Assembly (NCBI GenBank): GCA_023250885.1
Contig: JAHEZV010000001.1
Location: forward strand, 1-64,000
DNA: 64,000 bases
Reading direction: 5' to 3'
From: Nitrososphaera sp.
Lineage (GTDB): Archaea; Thermoproteota; Nitrososphaeria; Nitrososphaerales; Nitrososphaeraceae
This document shows, piece by piece, positions 1-9,588 of this stretch. The stretch's first letter is position 1. Every line of letters starts with the position of its first letter. The notes beneath the pieces were generated by a model, which saw only the letters and a list, made by a program, of their open reading frames with translations, ran no database searches and was not told the origin of the DNA. The position numbers were made by a program, and so were the translations under genes.

Positions 1-139
1 AAGATTCTAGTATGAAAATCTTGTGCGCACCCCTATACGTTGTCGATACCCAAAAGCGTCAAAAATGGAGGCGGTAACGAGTATCCCAGATACGTCATGG
101 GCCCGACAGAATTTGGCTTCCAATTCTGGACAAATGATT

Positions 140-238
140 CATCTAGAAACCATTACCATTGTTTAGAAAGTAAAGATGAATGTTTAGAAACACAGTTGAT
201 TGTTTAGAAACTACGTCAGATTCGGTCGTTACTAAACA
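140..238. repeat. Phased short direct repeats (TGTTTAGAAA-like) plus one inverted copy upstream of the FKBP gene
   Basis: TGTTTAGAAA at 160, 181 and 201; related ATCTAGAAAC at 141; TAGAAA cores at 144/164/185/205 (spacing 20, 21, 20); inverted near-copy GTTACTAAACA at 228-238. Confidence 0.8.
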
Positions 239-301
239 AGGCTGCTAGTGGAATCCTAGATGATGATAAGTTGATATAAGGTGAAACGTTAGCCGTTTTC
301 T

Positions 302-1057
302 ATGCCTTTAGAAAAAGGTTCTCTCGTATTGGTGGATTACACTGCTAGAGTTAAAGATACTAACGAAGTTTTCGAGACTACGCGCGAAGAAGACGCGAAG
401 AATACTGCCGAGCTCTACGACCCGACGCGCAAGTACGAGCCGCGGCTTGTCTCCGTTGGAGAAAGCTGGGTTCTGAAGGGGTTTGACGAGGCGCTTGCAA
501 ATGCAAGCGTGGGCGACAAGCTCAGCGTAGAAGTCACGCCGGACAAGGGCTTTGGCGACCGCGACCCGAACAAGGTAAGGATAATCCCGCAGCGCAAGCT
601 CGGCGACAAGGCCGACGAAGTCGGGGTTGGAGACGTCATTGAAGTTGACGACAGGAAAGGCATTGTTCGCTACGTCGGCTCTGGCAGGATTCAGGTCGAC
701 TTTAACCACAGGTTTGCTGGCAGGACATTGCTGTATGATGTCAACGTCATGAAAAAGCTGGACAGCGACAGCGAAAAGGTGAGCGCACTTGTAAGGAGAA
801 GGACGGGCCTCGAAGACAGCAAGGTAAGGGTCGGCCTGGCGGCGCCAAACTTGGAGATCGAGCTACCAGAAGAGGCGTTCATTGCAGAAGGCTTGCAGGT
901 TATCAAGCGCGCGATTGCAAACGACATTTTCAAGTTCGTTCCTTCACTCAAGAGCGTCAGGTTCGTGGAGAGCTACTCTGCGCCTGCTGAGCAAAAGAAG
1001 GAGCAGCCAAAAGCAGAAGAAAAGCCTACAGCTACTGCTGAAGCACCCACGAAGTAA
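302..1057 (+). CDS. FKBP-type peptidyl-prolyl cis-trans isomerase (SlyD-like, long archaeal form)
   Basis: MPLEKGSLVLVDYTARVKDTNEVFETT...VGDKLSVEVTPDKGFGDRDPNKVRIIP, typical archaeal FKBP with insert domain and charged C-terminus. Confidence 0.9.
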   Translation: MPLEKGSLVLVDYTARVKDTNEVFETTREEDAKNTAELYDPTRKYEPRLVSVGESWVLKGFDEALANASVGDKLSVEVTPDKGFGDRDPNKVRIIPQRKLGDKADEVGVGDVIEVDDRKGIVRYVGSGRIQVDFNHRFAGRTLLYDVNVMKKLDSDSEKVSALVRRRTGLEDSKVRVGLAAPNLEIELPEEAFIAEGLQVIKRAIANDIFKFVPSLKSVRFVESYSAPAEQKKEQPKAEEKPTATAEAPTK

Positions 1058-1099
1058 GGGGAAAAAGTTTATTATAGTAAAACGGCCGGAATAGGTCGT

Positions 1100-1450
1100 A
1101 TGGAAAGTGCTCAACAAAGCCAACAAGTATCAATAACCCCAAAGGCAGCCGAGAAGGTTGCCGATTTCATGAAGCAGGAGGGCAACTCTGGCCTTTACCT
1201 GAGAGTATACGTATCGGGCGGAGGATGTGCAGGACTGTCCTACGGCATGGGGTTTGAGGAAAAGCCCGACGAGGACGACGAGGTGATTGAGCAGAATGGA
1301 GTAAAGCTATTGCTCGACAGCTACAGCCAGAGGTACCTGAGGGGAGCCAACATCGACTACATCGAAAGCCTCATGGGTTCCGGCTTCAAGATCAACAACC
1401 CCAACGTCACAAAGAGCTGCTCGTGCGGACACTCGTTCAGCACCGAGTAA
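1100..1450 (+). CDS. HesB/IscA-family iron-sulfur cluster assembly protein
   Basis: VYVSGGGCAGLSYGM... and C-terminal SCSCGHSF, the conserved A-type carrier cysteines. Confidence 0.93.
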   Translation: MESAQQSQQVSITPKAAEKVADFMKQEGNSGLYLRVYVSGGGCAGLSYGMGFEEKPDEDDEVIEQNGVKLLLDSYSQRYLRGANIDYIESLMGSGFKINNPNVTKSCSCGHSFSTE

Positions 1451-1507
1451 AACCCCTTCTTCTTTTCAATTTTCATTAACCAGCAGATGCTTTAGATCAA
1501 AAATCAA

Positions 1508-1687
1508 TCAGCTGAGAAGGATTTTGTTAAGAGCATATTGGGTAAGATGGGTTTGGCATAGCCTGATTAGGCTATCTCTCAGGGCATCGAGCCGCCGTCC
1601 TGAAACATACAGTTTTCTCAGCTGCTCCACCTTAACGCCCAGTTTCTCCAATTCGTCTAAAAGCGTAGTTATTGATGCTCCTTGCAT
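1508..1687 (-). CDS. Small hypothetical protein (59 aa)
   Basis: Clean ATG-TGA frame below the ORF-track size cutoff: MQGASITTLLDELEKLGVKVEQLRKLYVSGRRLDALRDSLIRLCQTHLTQYALNKILLS. Confidence 0.4.
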   Translation of the reverse strand: MQGASITTLLDELEKLGVKVEQLRKLYVSGRRLDALRDSLIRLCQTHLTQYALNKILLS

Positions 1688-1791
1688 TCATTCGCGATTG
1701 TGTTTTGTCGAGAATATAAGATAAATAACTGGATGTTCAAGAAAAATCTTCCAAGCACAGCTGGCTTCAGAAAAATGAAAAAAGGACTGGC

Positions 1792-3066
1792 TTAAGGCCA
1801 GAGTCCCCTTAGCTGGACTGCCTCGACTACCCTGTTCACTGCAAGGACAGTGCTTGCCTTGCGCAGGTTGACACCGTACTTCTCCGACGTAGCGTAGGTG
1901 TCGAGGAACGATTTGGTGATGTTCTTGTCGAGTCTTTCGTTGACCTCGGCCTCTGTCCAGTAGTCCCTGCGCAGGTTCTGCAGCCACTCAAAGTACGACA
2001 CAGTGACTCCCCCCCCGTTTGCAAGGATATCAGGAATGTTCAGGATCTTGTTCTTGTAGAGAATGTCGTCCGCTTCTGGTGTCGTGGGGCCGTTGGCCGC
2101 TTCTGCGACAAGTTTTGCCTTCACCTTGCCGGCGTTCTTGCCGGTTATCTGGTTTTCAAGTGCCGCTGGTATCAGTATTGTGCACTCTGTTTCCAGCAGC
2201 TCCTCATTGCTTATAGACTTGGCTCCTGAGAATCCCGCAACAGAGCCGGTCTTTTCCTTGTGCTTGCGGAGCGCGGCTATTTGCATGCCGCTCTTGTTGT
2301 AGACGCCGCCCTTCGAGTCAGACGCCGCGATAACTGTGGCGCCCTGCTCTTCGACCAACTGCGATGCAAACTGGCCGGCGTTGCCAAACCCTTGCACCGC
2401 GACAGTTGTGCCCTTGATGTTTATCTTTAATTTCTTTGCCGCTTCCCTTACCGTGAACGCAAGGCCGCGTCCTGTCGCTTCGTTCCTGCCAAGCGAACCT
2501 CCGATTGCGATCGGCTTGCCCGTGATGACTTCTGGCTGGACAAAGTTGCCCTTGAGGGCAGAGTAGGTGTCCATTATCCACGCCATTTCCTTGCCGCCGG
2601 TGTAGACATCTGGCGCGGGGATGTCGGTGTGCGGGCCAATAATATCAGCTATTGCGTAGGCATAGCGCCTTGTCATGCGCTCTAGCTCGCCGACTGACAT
2701 TTCCTTCGGGTTGCAGATAATGCCGCCCTTGCCTCCGCCGTAGGGAATGTCTGCCACTGCGCATTTCCATGTCATCCACATCGACAGGGCCTTGACCTCG
2801 TCAATGGTGACCTGCGGATGGTACCTGATTCCGCCCTTATAGGGGCCGCGGGCGTCATTATGCTGCGAGCGAAATCCAGTGAAAACCCGGATTTCGCCGT
2901 TGTCCATTTTGACTGGCAACGAAACCGTAAGAACGCGCTTTGGGTGGGCTAAAACCTGGTGTAAACCCTTGTCTAGTCTTATCAGCTTTGCCGCTTCGTC
3001 TAGCTGTTTCAGAGCAACCTCAAACGGGTTGATTGATGCCGTAGAGCTTTTTGCTGTCTGTAGCAT
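1792..3066 (-). CDS. Glu/Leu/Phe/Val dehydrogenase (glutamate dehydrogenase)
   Basis: GPYKGGIRYHP, YGGGKGGI, VAVQGFGNAGQ, EAANGPTTPEAD, ILANGGGVTVSYFEW motifs. Confidence 0.96.
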   Translation of the reverse strand: MLQTAKSSTASINPFEVALKQLDEAAKLIRLDKGLHQVLAHPKRVLTVSLPVKMDNGEIRVFTGFRSQHNDARGPYKGGIRYHPQVTIDEVKALSMWMTWKCAVADIPYGGGKGGIICNPKEMSVGELERMTRRYAYAIADIIGPHTDIPAPDVYTGGKEMAWIMDTYSALKGNFVQPEVITGKPIAIGGSLGRNEATGRGLAFTVREAAKKLKINIKGTTVAVQGFGNAGQFASQLVEEQGATVIAASDSKGGVYNKSGMQIAALRKHKEKTGSVAGFSGAKSISNEELLETECTILIPAALENQITGKNAGKVKAKLVAEAANGPTTPEADDILYKNKILNIPDILANGGGVTVSYFEWLQNLRRDYWTEAEVNERLDKNITKSFLDTYATSEKYGVNLRKASTVLAVNRVVEAVQLRGLWP

Positions 3067-3173
3067 GCCATTGTTCTGGAAAAGTTGATGTTATAAGTTT
3101 TGTGTGCAAATTGTAGCGTGCATTCCTTGCATCGCAAGCAAGTTTTGCCTTTTATATATGAAGGCAATGGCAG

Positions 3174-3527
3174 TTAGCTTGTCATTCTTTTTGATATGAG
3201 CATGCGCAGCTGCTCGTCAGTCAGGCCGGCAAAGTCGTCTATGCCAAGTGAATTGGCTATTGTTTCAAGCTTTTCCCTCTCGCTCGCAACGGGGCCGGTG
3301 ATCTTGGGTATCCTGCTGGGACTCCTTGCGGCTTCTGCGGCTTCTGCGGCTTCTTCCATCTCGCGCCTGAACGTATTCTTTGCCTTTTCGAACTCCCCCA
3401 CTGCCTTGCCCATGCTGCGCGAGAACTGTGGAAGCCTTTTGGTGCCAAAGAGCAGAACCAGGCCGAGAAGTATTATTATAATCCACTCTGTGCCAGCGAT
3501 ATTCATTAGTAGGGAGGACGTTTCCAT
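3174..3527 (-). CDS. tatA: Sec-independent (Tat) translocase protein TatA/B family
   Basis: Short N-terminal TM helix then LFGTKRLPQFSRSMGKAVGEFEKAKN amphipathic helix. Confidence 0.9.
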   Translation of the reverse strand: METSSLLMNIAGTEWIIIILLGLVLLFGTKRLPQFSRSMGKAVGEFEKAKNTFRREMEEAAEAAEAARSPSRIPKITGPVASEREKLETIANSLGIDDFAGLTDEQLRMLISKRMTS

Positions 3528-3554
3528 CTAAATGGTATAACCTGCTAACCAGAA

Positions 3555-4253
3555 TTAAAGATTTCCACTGGCTTGAGAAGGAGGGTCTTCCTTGCCCTTG
3601 AACCGCGACATGAAAAACGGTTGGTCAAGCTTCATAGCGTTGGCAAGCACCACAGACACTATTCCTCCAAACAGGAACCCTCCAATGATGTCAGTCGGGT
3701 AGTGCTGCAGGAGGTAGAGGCGCGTAATCCCGATAATGATGGGAAATGCCCACACTGCGTAGCCCGCTTTTCTTGACTTGTTGTATACTGCAAAGCCGAT
3801 AATGAAGGCGAGCGCGGTCGCGCGCGCAGCGTGCCCCGACGGGTATGAAAAGCCGGCTGCGAACGGTGCAAGGCTGTCATTTTCAATGCTGAAATCTTTC
3901 GGCAGCTCCAGCGCAGGCTCAAACGTGTAGGGCGGAATCTCCCTTCCCACCAGCGGCTTCATGTACATTACAAGGACGACGATGACGACAAGCGCGATCA
4001 GAAAGATCATGCCGGTCTTCCTTGTGCGCCTGATTATCGTGATTATGGTTCCAAAGATAAACATCGTGATGACATCGCCCATCGAGGTGATCGTTATCAT
4101 TACCGCGTCAAGGCCGGCGTTGCCTTGCGTCGACTTGAAGTAGCGGCTTGCCGCGTCGTCGGCTCCATAGGTCGCGCCGGAAGCAACCGCCGCGCTGAAC
4201 GCGACGAACGCGACCACGAGCGCGACAAACTGCATCGAGCGCGTCCTTATCAT
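3555..4253 (-). CDS. PAP2-family phosphatase, membrane
   Basis: YPSGHAARATAL...RLYLLQHYPTDIIGG; likely start at 4253 (MIRTRSMQF...) rather than the longer ORF, which overlaps the neighbouring gene. Confidence 0.88.
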   Translation of the reverse strand: MIRTRSMQFVALVVAFVAFSAAVASGATYGADDAASRYFKSTQGNAGLDAVMITITSMGDVITMFIFGTIITIIRRTRKTGMIFLIALVVIVVLVMYMKPLVGREIPPYTFEPALELPKDFSIENDSLAPFAAGFSYPSGHAARATALAFIIGFAVYNKSRKAGYAVWAFPIIIGITRLYLLQHYPTDIIGGFLFGGIVSVVLANAMKLDQPFFMSRFKGKEDPPSQASGNL

Positions 4254-4321
4254 CCAGGGCGGCCTGACTGCGGCAGACAAGCAGTGAAAAGAGTGTGCCT
4301 GTTGGCGTTTAACTGTTTTCC

Positions 4322-4651
4322 CTACATCTTGGCGCCGCACTGAGAGCAGGCCTTGCCCTCCTCGTTTGGCGCAAAATACATAGAAGAACTGCACGCCTTG
4401 CAGGTGGCCGGCTCGAGCGCGTTCCACAGCCGATAGTAGCGCGTGTTAAAGTTCTGCGCGATCGGCCTGAGCATGCCGGACTTTTCCATTTTCAGCAGCA
4501 CGTCCTCAAAGTCAAGCACGTCGTCAAGCTCTTTGTACTTGTCAATCTTGTTGAGGTACCCGAGTATCTCGTCGTTTGAGAACCTGACGTCGGTGTCGTT
4601 GAAATTATCAAATATTATTTTCCGGATATCGAAGCTGCTTGCCTTGAGCAT
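4322..4651 (-). CDS. Hypothetical protein with C-terminal zinc ribbon
   Basis: CKACSSSMYFAPNEEGKACSQCGAKM paired CxxC motifs; abuts the suf genes on the same strand. Confidence 0.7.
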   Translation of the reverse strand: MLKASSFDIRKIIFDNFNDTDVRFSNDEILGYLNKIDKYKELDDVLDFEDVLLKMEKSGMLRPIAQNFNTRYYRLWNALEPATCKACSSSMYFAPNEEGKACSQCGAKM

Positions 4652-5080
4652 TTACAGACCCTTTGAGTCGTCCTGGAGTTTTTTGGCAGTAGCAGGATCC
4701 CTGTCTGCATAGTACTTTACCATCCCCAGCTTTAGCACCTTGAGCGATAAGAGCGCGCACTTGATCCTGGCCGGCCCCAAGTTCATGAGCCCGATGTTTT
4801 CTAAAATGTCGTTCTTCGTCAAATCCTTGACGGACGTCAGCGGCTTGCCGGCAACCATTTCGGTGAGCATCGAGGCGCTTGCCTGGCTGATGGCGCAGCC
4901 CCTGCCCTCGAACTTGATGTCCTTTATCTTGTCCCCATCCACCTTTAGGTGTATGTCGATCTCGTCGCCACACAGCGGGTTGCTGTCGTGTATGCTCACG
5001 TCTGCGTCCGGCAGCTTGCCCTTGTTCCTTGGGTTGCGGTAGTGGTCGAGGATTATCTCGCGATAAATGTCGTCACTCAA
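4652..5080 (-). CDS. sufU: Iron-sulfur cluster scaffold SufU/IscU-like (NifU N-terminal family)
   Basis: YREIILDHYRNPRNKG...NPLCGDEI...GRGCAISQASASMLTEM...RIKCALL. Confidence 0.93.
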   Translation of the reverse strand: MSDDIYREIILDHYRNPRNKGKLPDADVSIHDSNPLCGDEIDIHLKVDGDKIKDIKFEGRGCAISQASASMLTEMVAGKPLTSVKDLTKNDILENIGLMNLGPARIKCALLSLKVLKLGMVKYYADRDPATAKKLQDDSKGL

Positions 5081-6324
5081 ATCTTGAACAGCCTCCTTGC
5101 CTCTTCAAGCGCGCCAATGAAAGTGTCGATTTCCTCTTTTGTGTTGTAGATATAAAAGCTTGCCCTAGAAGTCGCGGCTACGTCGAGCCTCTCCATGAGC
5201 ACCTGCGCGCAGTGGTGGCCTGACCTGATTGCGACCCCGTGGTCGTTCATTATCGTTGCAAGGTCGTGCGGGTGTACGTCGCCGATGTTGAATGACACCA
5301 CGCCACCCCTGTCATTTGTGTTGCGAGGGCCGTAGAGCGTCACACCCTTTACCCCGGAAATTCGGTCAATCGCGTATTTTGTCAGCTCGATTTCATGTTC
5401 TCGGACTTTATCCATCCCGAGGTTGTTCAGGTAGTCGATTGCGGCTGCAAAGCCGATGACATCGGCGATGTTGGGAGTCCCGCCCTCGAACTTGTATGGG
5501 AGTTCGTTGTACCTCGTCTCGTACTTGTGGACTTCTTTTATCATGTCGCCACCGCTTATGAACGGAGGCATCTTTTCAAGGATATCCCTCTTGACGTACA
5601 GTATGCCGACCCCTGTCGGACCCAGCATTTTGTGAGCCGAGAAGGCCATAAAGTCGCAGTCCATTTTTTGGACATCAACCGCCATGTGCGGGACTGACTG
5701 CGCGCCATCGATCAGGACAGGAATTCCTTTTTCATGCGACATCTTGATGATGTCGCTCACGGGCACAATGGTGCCAAGAACGTTTGACATGTGCGTAACC
5801 GACACGAGTTTCACCCTGTTGCTGTCAAGGTGGCTCTTGTATTCTTGCATCTTTAGGTAGCCGTTGTCGTCGACCCCGATGTATTCCAGCTTTGCGCCTT
5901 TTTCAGAAGTCAGGATCTGCCACGGTACAATGTTGCTGTGGTGCTCTACTTCAGTGATTACAATCTTGTCATCCTTTTTCACGTTTGCGCGGCCCCACGA
6001 GTACGCAACCAAGTTTATCGCTTCTGTGGCGTTGCGCGTGAAAATGATCTCATCGGTAGACTTGGCGTTGATGAATTTCGCCACCTTCTCTCTTGTCTTT
6101 TCAAAGGCGATCGTGGCCTCTTCTGCAAGCTGGTGCACGGCGCGGTGAATGTTAGAGTTGTAGTTCATGTAATAATCATGAATGGCGTCAATGACTGCAA
6201 GGGGCTTTTGCGTAGTCGCGGCGTTGTCAAGGTAGACAAGGGGCCTGCCTCCGCTCACCTTGCGGTTGAGGATCGGGAAATCAATCCTTATCTTTTCGAC
6301 ATTGAGAGCACCCTTTTGCATCAT
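5077..6324 (-). CDS. sufS: Cysteine desulfurase, SufS family
   Basis: VYLDNAATTQKP, NSNIHRAVHQLAEEA, HHSNIVPWQ, DGAQSVPHMAVD, FSAHKMLGPTGVGILY, RSGHHCAQ. Confidence 0.96.
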   Translation of the reverse strand: MMQKGALNVEKIRIDFPILNRKVSGGRPLVYLDNAATTQKPLAVIDAIHDYYMNYNSNIHRAVHQLAEEATIAFEKTREKVAKFINAKSTDEIIFTRNATEAINLVAYSWGRANVKKDDKIVITEVEHHSNIVPWQILTSEKGAKLEYIGVDDNGYLKMQEYKSHLDSNRVKLVSVTHMSNVLGTIVPVSDIIKMSHEKGIPVLIDGAQSVPHMAVDVQKMDCDFMAFSAHKMLGPTGVGILYVKRDILEKMPPFISGGDMIKEVHKYETRYNELPYKFEGGTPNIADVIGFAAAIDYLNNLGMDKVREHEIELTKYAIDRISGVKGVTLYGPRNTNDRGGVVSFNIGDVHPHDLATIMNDHGVAIRSGHHCAQVLMERLDVAATSRASFYIYNTKEEIDTFIGALEEARRLFKI

Positions 6325-6328
6325 TTCT

Positions 6329-6649
6329 TTACCCTAACTGAACGTAAATTGCGTTGTCCTGTATTTTAACCTTGTAAGTTTTAAGAGGCTCTTCCGCCGG
6401 CAGGTTCTGCGGCGCGCCGGTGTCCAGCTTGAACACCGATAGATGTAATGGGCAGGTGACGGTTTTTTCTTCCTCGTTCATGATGCCTGTTGCGAGATCT
6501 GCGTAGGCGTGGGTGCATATCCTGTCGGTGGCAAACACCTTGCCCCTAGCTTTTGCCAGCAGGATCTTTTTGTCGGCGTGGTCAAAGTCCAGCAGGTCGC
6601 CGTTCTTGAGCAATTTTTCGTCGCATACTTTAATCCATTCTTCTGGCAT
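6329..6649 (-). CDS. Rieske-type [2Fe-2S] ferredoxin
   Basis: CTHAYADL...CPLHLSVF Rieske C-x-H/C-xx-H motif. Confidence 0.9.
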   Translation of the reverse strand: MPEEWIKVCDEKLLKNGDLLDFDHADKKILLAKARGKVFATDRICTHAYADLATGIMNEEEKTVTCPLHLSVFKLDTGAPQNLPAEEPLKTYKVKIQDNAIYVQLG

Positions 6650-6654
6650 GGCTC

Positions 6655-8067
6655 CTACCTGTACTTGTAGTGCTTCTCAAAGATGTCCCGCGTTTCGCGG
6701 TAGCGCGACTTTTCGACTTCCAGGATCTGCTCCATCGCCTCATCCGTCCTGAGCATCAGCTGCCTGCCCTGCCACTTGTTCTCGATAAGGTAGTTGACCC
6801 ACGCCCTGATCGTCGGGCCCATCTTCCTTGACAGCGGCTCGAGGAAGCCTGACACGATCTCGCGCTTTGCGCCCTCCCTGCTCAGGCCCCGCGTGGAAAG
6901 GTAGTAGATCTGGTTCTCGTCGATCTGGGCGACAGACGCCGAGTGCGTCGCCTTGACCTCATTGGTCTCAATTTCAAGGCCCGGTATCGAGTCCGACTTG
7001 GCGCCCCTGTCAAGCAGGATCGCGTGCCCTGCCAGGTACGATTCTGTGCCCTTGCCATCCTTGCCTATCTTGATCATTCCCTTGAACAGAGACTTTGAAG
7101 TGTCCTTGAGCACTGACTTTACCAGCACCCTTCCTCTGGAGTGCTGGCCGTGGTGTATAAGGTTTGACATCACGTCAAACGACTGGTTGCCCACGCCGAA
7201 AATGATCTCGACGTCTTCAGCTGACGCGCCGGAACCCTTCATTATGCTATCTGTCTTGTAGCGCGAAAGGAGTGATCCGAACATGCCGATGTACCAGGAC
7301 ATCTTGGCATCTCTTTCAACAAACGCCTTCCTGTTTGAAACGTTGACAGTGTCAGATCCCATCGCCTGCAAAGTCACCATTTCAAGGTGCGCGTTGGGGT
7401 TGACGTGTGTTTCCATTAATTCGAAGTAGCCCTGCTGGACGTCCTGCCTGCCCGACGAGCCGGGCGCATACAGTTCCTGCACCACTGTCGCTTTAGAGCC
7501 GGTGTCTGCGACAATCATGTTTCTTGATATCAGCGACGTGCCGTTGTCTGCAAGCGAAGTGATAACCCTTATCGGGTCTTCAAGCGCGACGTTCTTCGGG
7601 AGGTAGATGAAAATGCCGGACTGGAAGGCCGACGCTTCAAGAGCAAGGAACTTGTCCTCCACGTAGTTGAGCGGATTTGCTTCCATGTGGGACTTGATCA
7701 GGTCTCCATGCTTTGACAGCGCTTCCTTTATGCCTGACACAATTACGCCCTGCTTGGCAACGCTGTCGCTAACAAATATCCTGTTTATCTCCTGCCCCAC
7801 CTGGAGCACGCCCGTCTCCTGTTCTAGCTCCTTCAGCCTATCAGCAAGATCCTTGCCAAGAGTAGCCTGCATTGTTTGCGCAAAGTGCACGCTCGCAGAC
7901 TTGATCTTGTTGACATCCGAATACTTTGCATACAGCGGTGACACTTCGGCCGGCAGCGACTGGTACTGCGAGAACGCCTGTTTGCGCATGGCTGCCAGCC
8001 AGCCGGGATCATTGCCCGCTAGCGAATCTACATATTCGCTGCTGATTGATGACAGGGCAGTTGCCAT
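6655..8067 (-). CDS. sufD: Fe-S cluster assembly protein SufD
   Basis: SufB/SufD beta-helix family (ISRNMIVADTGSKATVVQE; KATHSASVAQIDENQIYYLSTRGLSREGAKREIVSGF). Confidence 0.93.
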   Translation of the reverse strand: MATALSSISSEYVDSLAGNDPGWLAAMRKQAFSQYQSLPAEVSPLYAKYSDVNKIKSASVHFAQTMQATLGKDLADRLKELEQETGVLQVGQEINRIFVSDSVAKQGVIVSGIKEALSKHGDLIKSHMEANPLNYVEDKFLALEASAFQSGIFIYLPKNVALEDPIRVITSLADNGTSLISRNMIVADTGSKATVVQELYAPGSSGRQDVQQGYFELMETHVNPNAHLEMVTLQAMGSDTVNVSNRKAFVERDAKMSWYIGMFGSLLSRYKTDSIMKGSGASAEDVEIIFGVGNQSFDVMSNLIHHGQHSRGRVLVKSVLKDTSKSLFKGMIKIGKDGKGTESYLAGHAILLDRGAKSDSIPGLEIETNEVKATHSASVAQIDENQIYYLSTRGLSREGAKREIVSGFLEPLSRKMGPTIRAWVNYLIENKWQGRQLMLRTDEAMEQILEVEKSRYRETRDIFEKHYKYR

Positions 8068-8091
8068 TATGGGATCACTTGAAGAGATCGC

Positions 8092-9492
8092 TTAGCCGAC
8101 AGAGCCTTCCATTTCGAGCTTGATAAGTCGGGTAAGCTCTACGGCATATTCCATTGGCAGTTCTTTTGTGAATGGATCCATGAATCCACCGACGATGAGC
8201 GACAGCGCGTCAGATTCCGTGTAGCCGCGGCTCATCAGGTAGAATATCTGGTCCTCGCCTATCTTGCCCACCGTCGCTTCGTGTGTGATTGTGGCGTCGT
8301 CCTCGTTGACCTCAATGTATGGGTACGTGTCGGTCCTAGAGCGCTCGTCCAGCAGCAACGCGTCGCACCTGACGTTTGACTTGACCCCGGTTGCGCCCTT
8401 TGCCACGTGCAGCAGGCCCCTGTAGGTCGTCCTGCCAGAGTCCTTGCTGACTGACTTGCTGGTGACCCTTGAAGTGGTGTTTGGCGCAAGGTGCACCGCC
8501 TTTGCTCCGGCGTCCTGGTGTTGGTCCTTGCCTGCAAACGCGACTGACACGACTTCTGCGTGCGCGCCCTTGCCAAGCATGTAGACGCCCGGATATTTCA
8601 TCGTTAATTTGCTGCCGAGGTTGCCGTCGATCCACTCGACCCTGGCGTTTTCATAAGCATAAGCCCTCTTTGTGACCAGGTTGTAGACGTCCTTGCTCCA
8701 GTTCTGGATTGTTGTGTATCTTATCTTGGCGCCCTTCTTTGCGATCAGTTCAACGACTGCAGAGTGCAATGATTCCGTTGCGTATACCGGCGCCGTGCAC
8801 CCTTCGATGTAGTGGACTTCGGCGCCTTCGTCTGCGATGATAAGCGTTCTTTCAAACTGACCAATGTTCTCCGCGTTGATCCTGAAGTACGCCTGCAGCG
8901 GAAGATCGACCTTGACGTTTGGCGGGACGTAAATGAACGAGCCGCCTGACCATACTGCACTGTTGAGCGCTGCAAACTTGTTGTCTTCCGGCGGGATAAC
9001 CTTGCCAAAGTGCTTCTTGACGATTTCCGGGTACTCCTTGACAGCGGTGTCAGTGTCGGCGAAAATAACTCCCTGCTTTTGCAGGTCTTCCCTTAAATGG
9101 TGATAAACGGTTTCAGATTCGTACTGAGCGCCCACGCCCGCAAGGAACTTGCGTTCTGCTTCCGGGATGCCCAGCTTTTCAAACGTGTTTCTTACAGAGT
9201 CAGGAACTTCGTCCCAGCTTTTGCTGGTCTTTTCCGACGCCTTGGCATAGTAATAGATGTTCTGGAAGTCTATCTTGGACAGATCTCCGCCCCAGTTTGG
9301 CATTGGCTTGCTCATGAAGACATCATATGACCTTAGCCTGAAATCCCTCATCCAGCCCGGCTCGCCTTTCAGCTCGCTGATTTCCTCTACGGTGCCCCTT
9401 GAGAGCCCCTTCTTGCTGAGGTATACGTATAGCTCTGTAGAATCTTTAAAGTCATACTTGCTATAGTCCATGTTCAGGTCTTTTGTCGTCAT
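8092..9492 (-). CDS. sufB: Fe-S cluster assembly protein SufB
   Basis: [74 protein letters not shown]. Confidence 0.96.
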   Translation of the reverse strand: MTTKDLNMDYSKYDFKDSTELYVYLSKKGLSRGTVEEISELKGEPGWMRDFRLRSYDVFMSKPMPNWGGDLSKIDFQNIYYYAKASEKTSKSWDEVPDSVRNTFEKLGIPEAERKFLAGVGAQYESETVYHHLREDLQKQGVIFADTDTAVKEYPEIVKKHFGKVIPPEDNKFAALNSAVWSGGSFIYVPPNVKVDLPLQAYFRINAENIGQFERTLIIADEGAEVHYIEGCTAPVYATESLHSAVVELIAKKGAKIRYTTIQNWSKDVYNLVTKRAYAYENARVEWIDGNLGSKLTMKYPGVYMLGKGAHAEVVSVAFAGKDQHQDAGAKAVHLAPNTTSRVTSKSVSKDSGRTTYRGLLHVAKGATGVKSNVRCDALLLDERSRTDTYPYIEVNEDDATITHEATVGKIGEDQIFYLMSRGYTESDALSLIVGGFMDPFTKELPMEYAVELTRLIKLEMEGSVG

Positions 9493-9588
9493 ACGCTTGA
9501 TATAACGCTGTTATGTTTTATATATATTTTGCATTCTGCTGGCACACCTTAGAGAATTTGTACAAGCTAACCCCGGAATTCGCTGCAA

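Noticed and set aside
140-238. CRISPR array
   Set aside because: Repeats are only ~10 bp with ~10-bp gaps; no 24-37 bp repeats with spacers here or elsewhere in the window, and no cas genes.
8259-8675. ORFs antisense or out of frame within sufB (8259-8576, 8336-8635, 8469-8675)
   Set aside because: Arg/Ser-rich translations typical of shadow frames over a strongly conserved gene.
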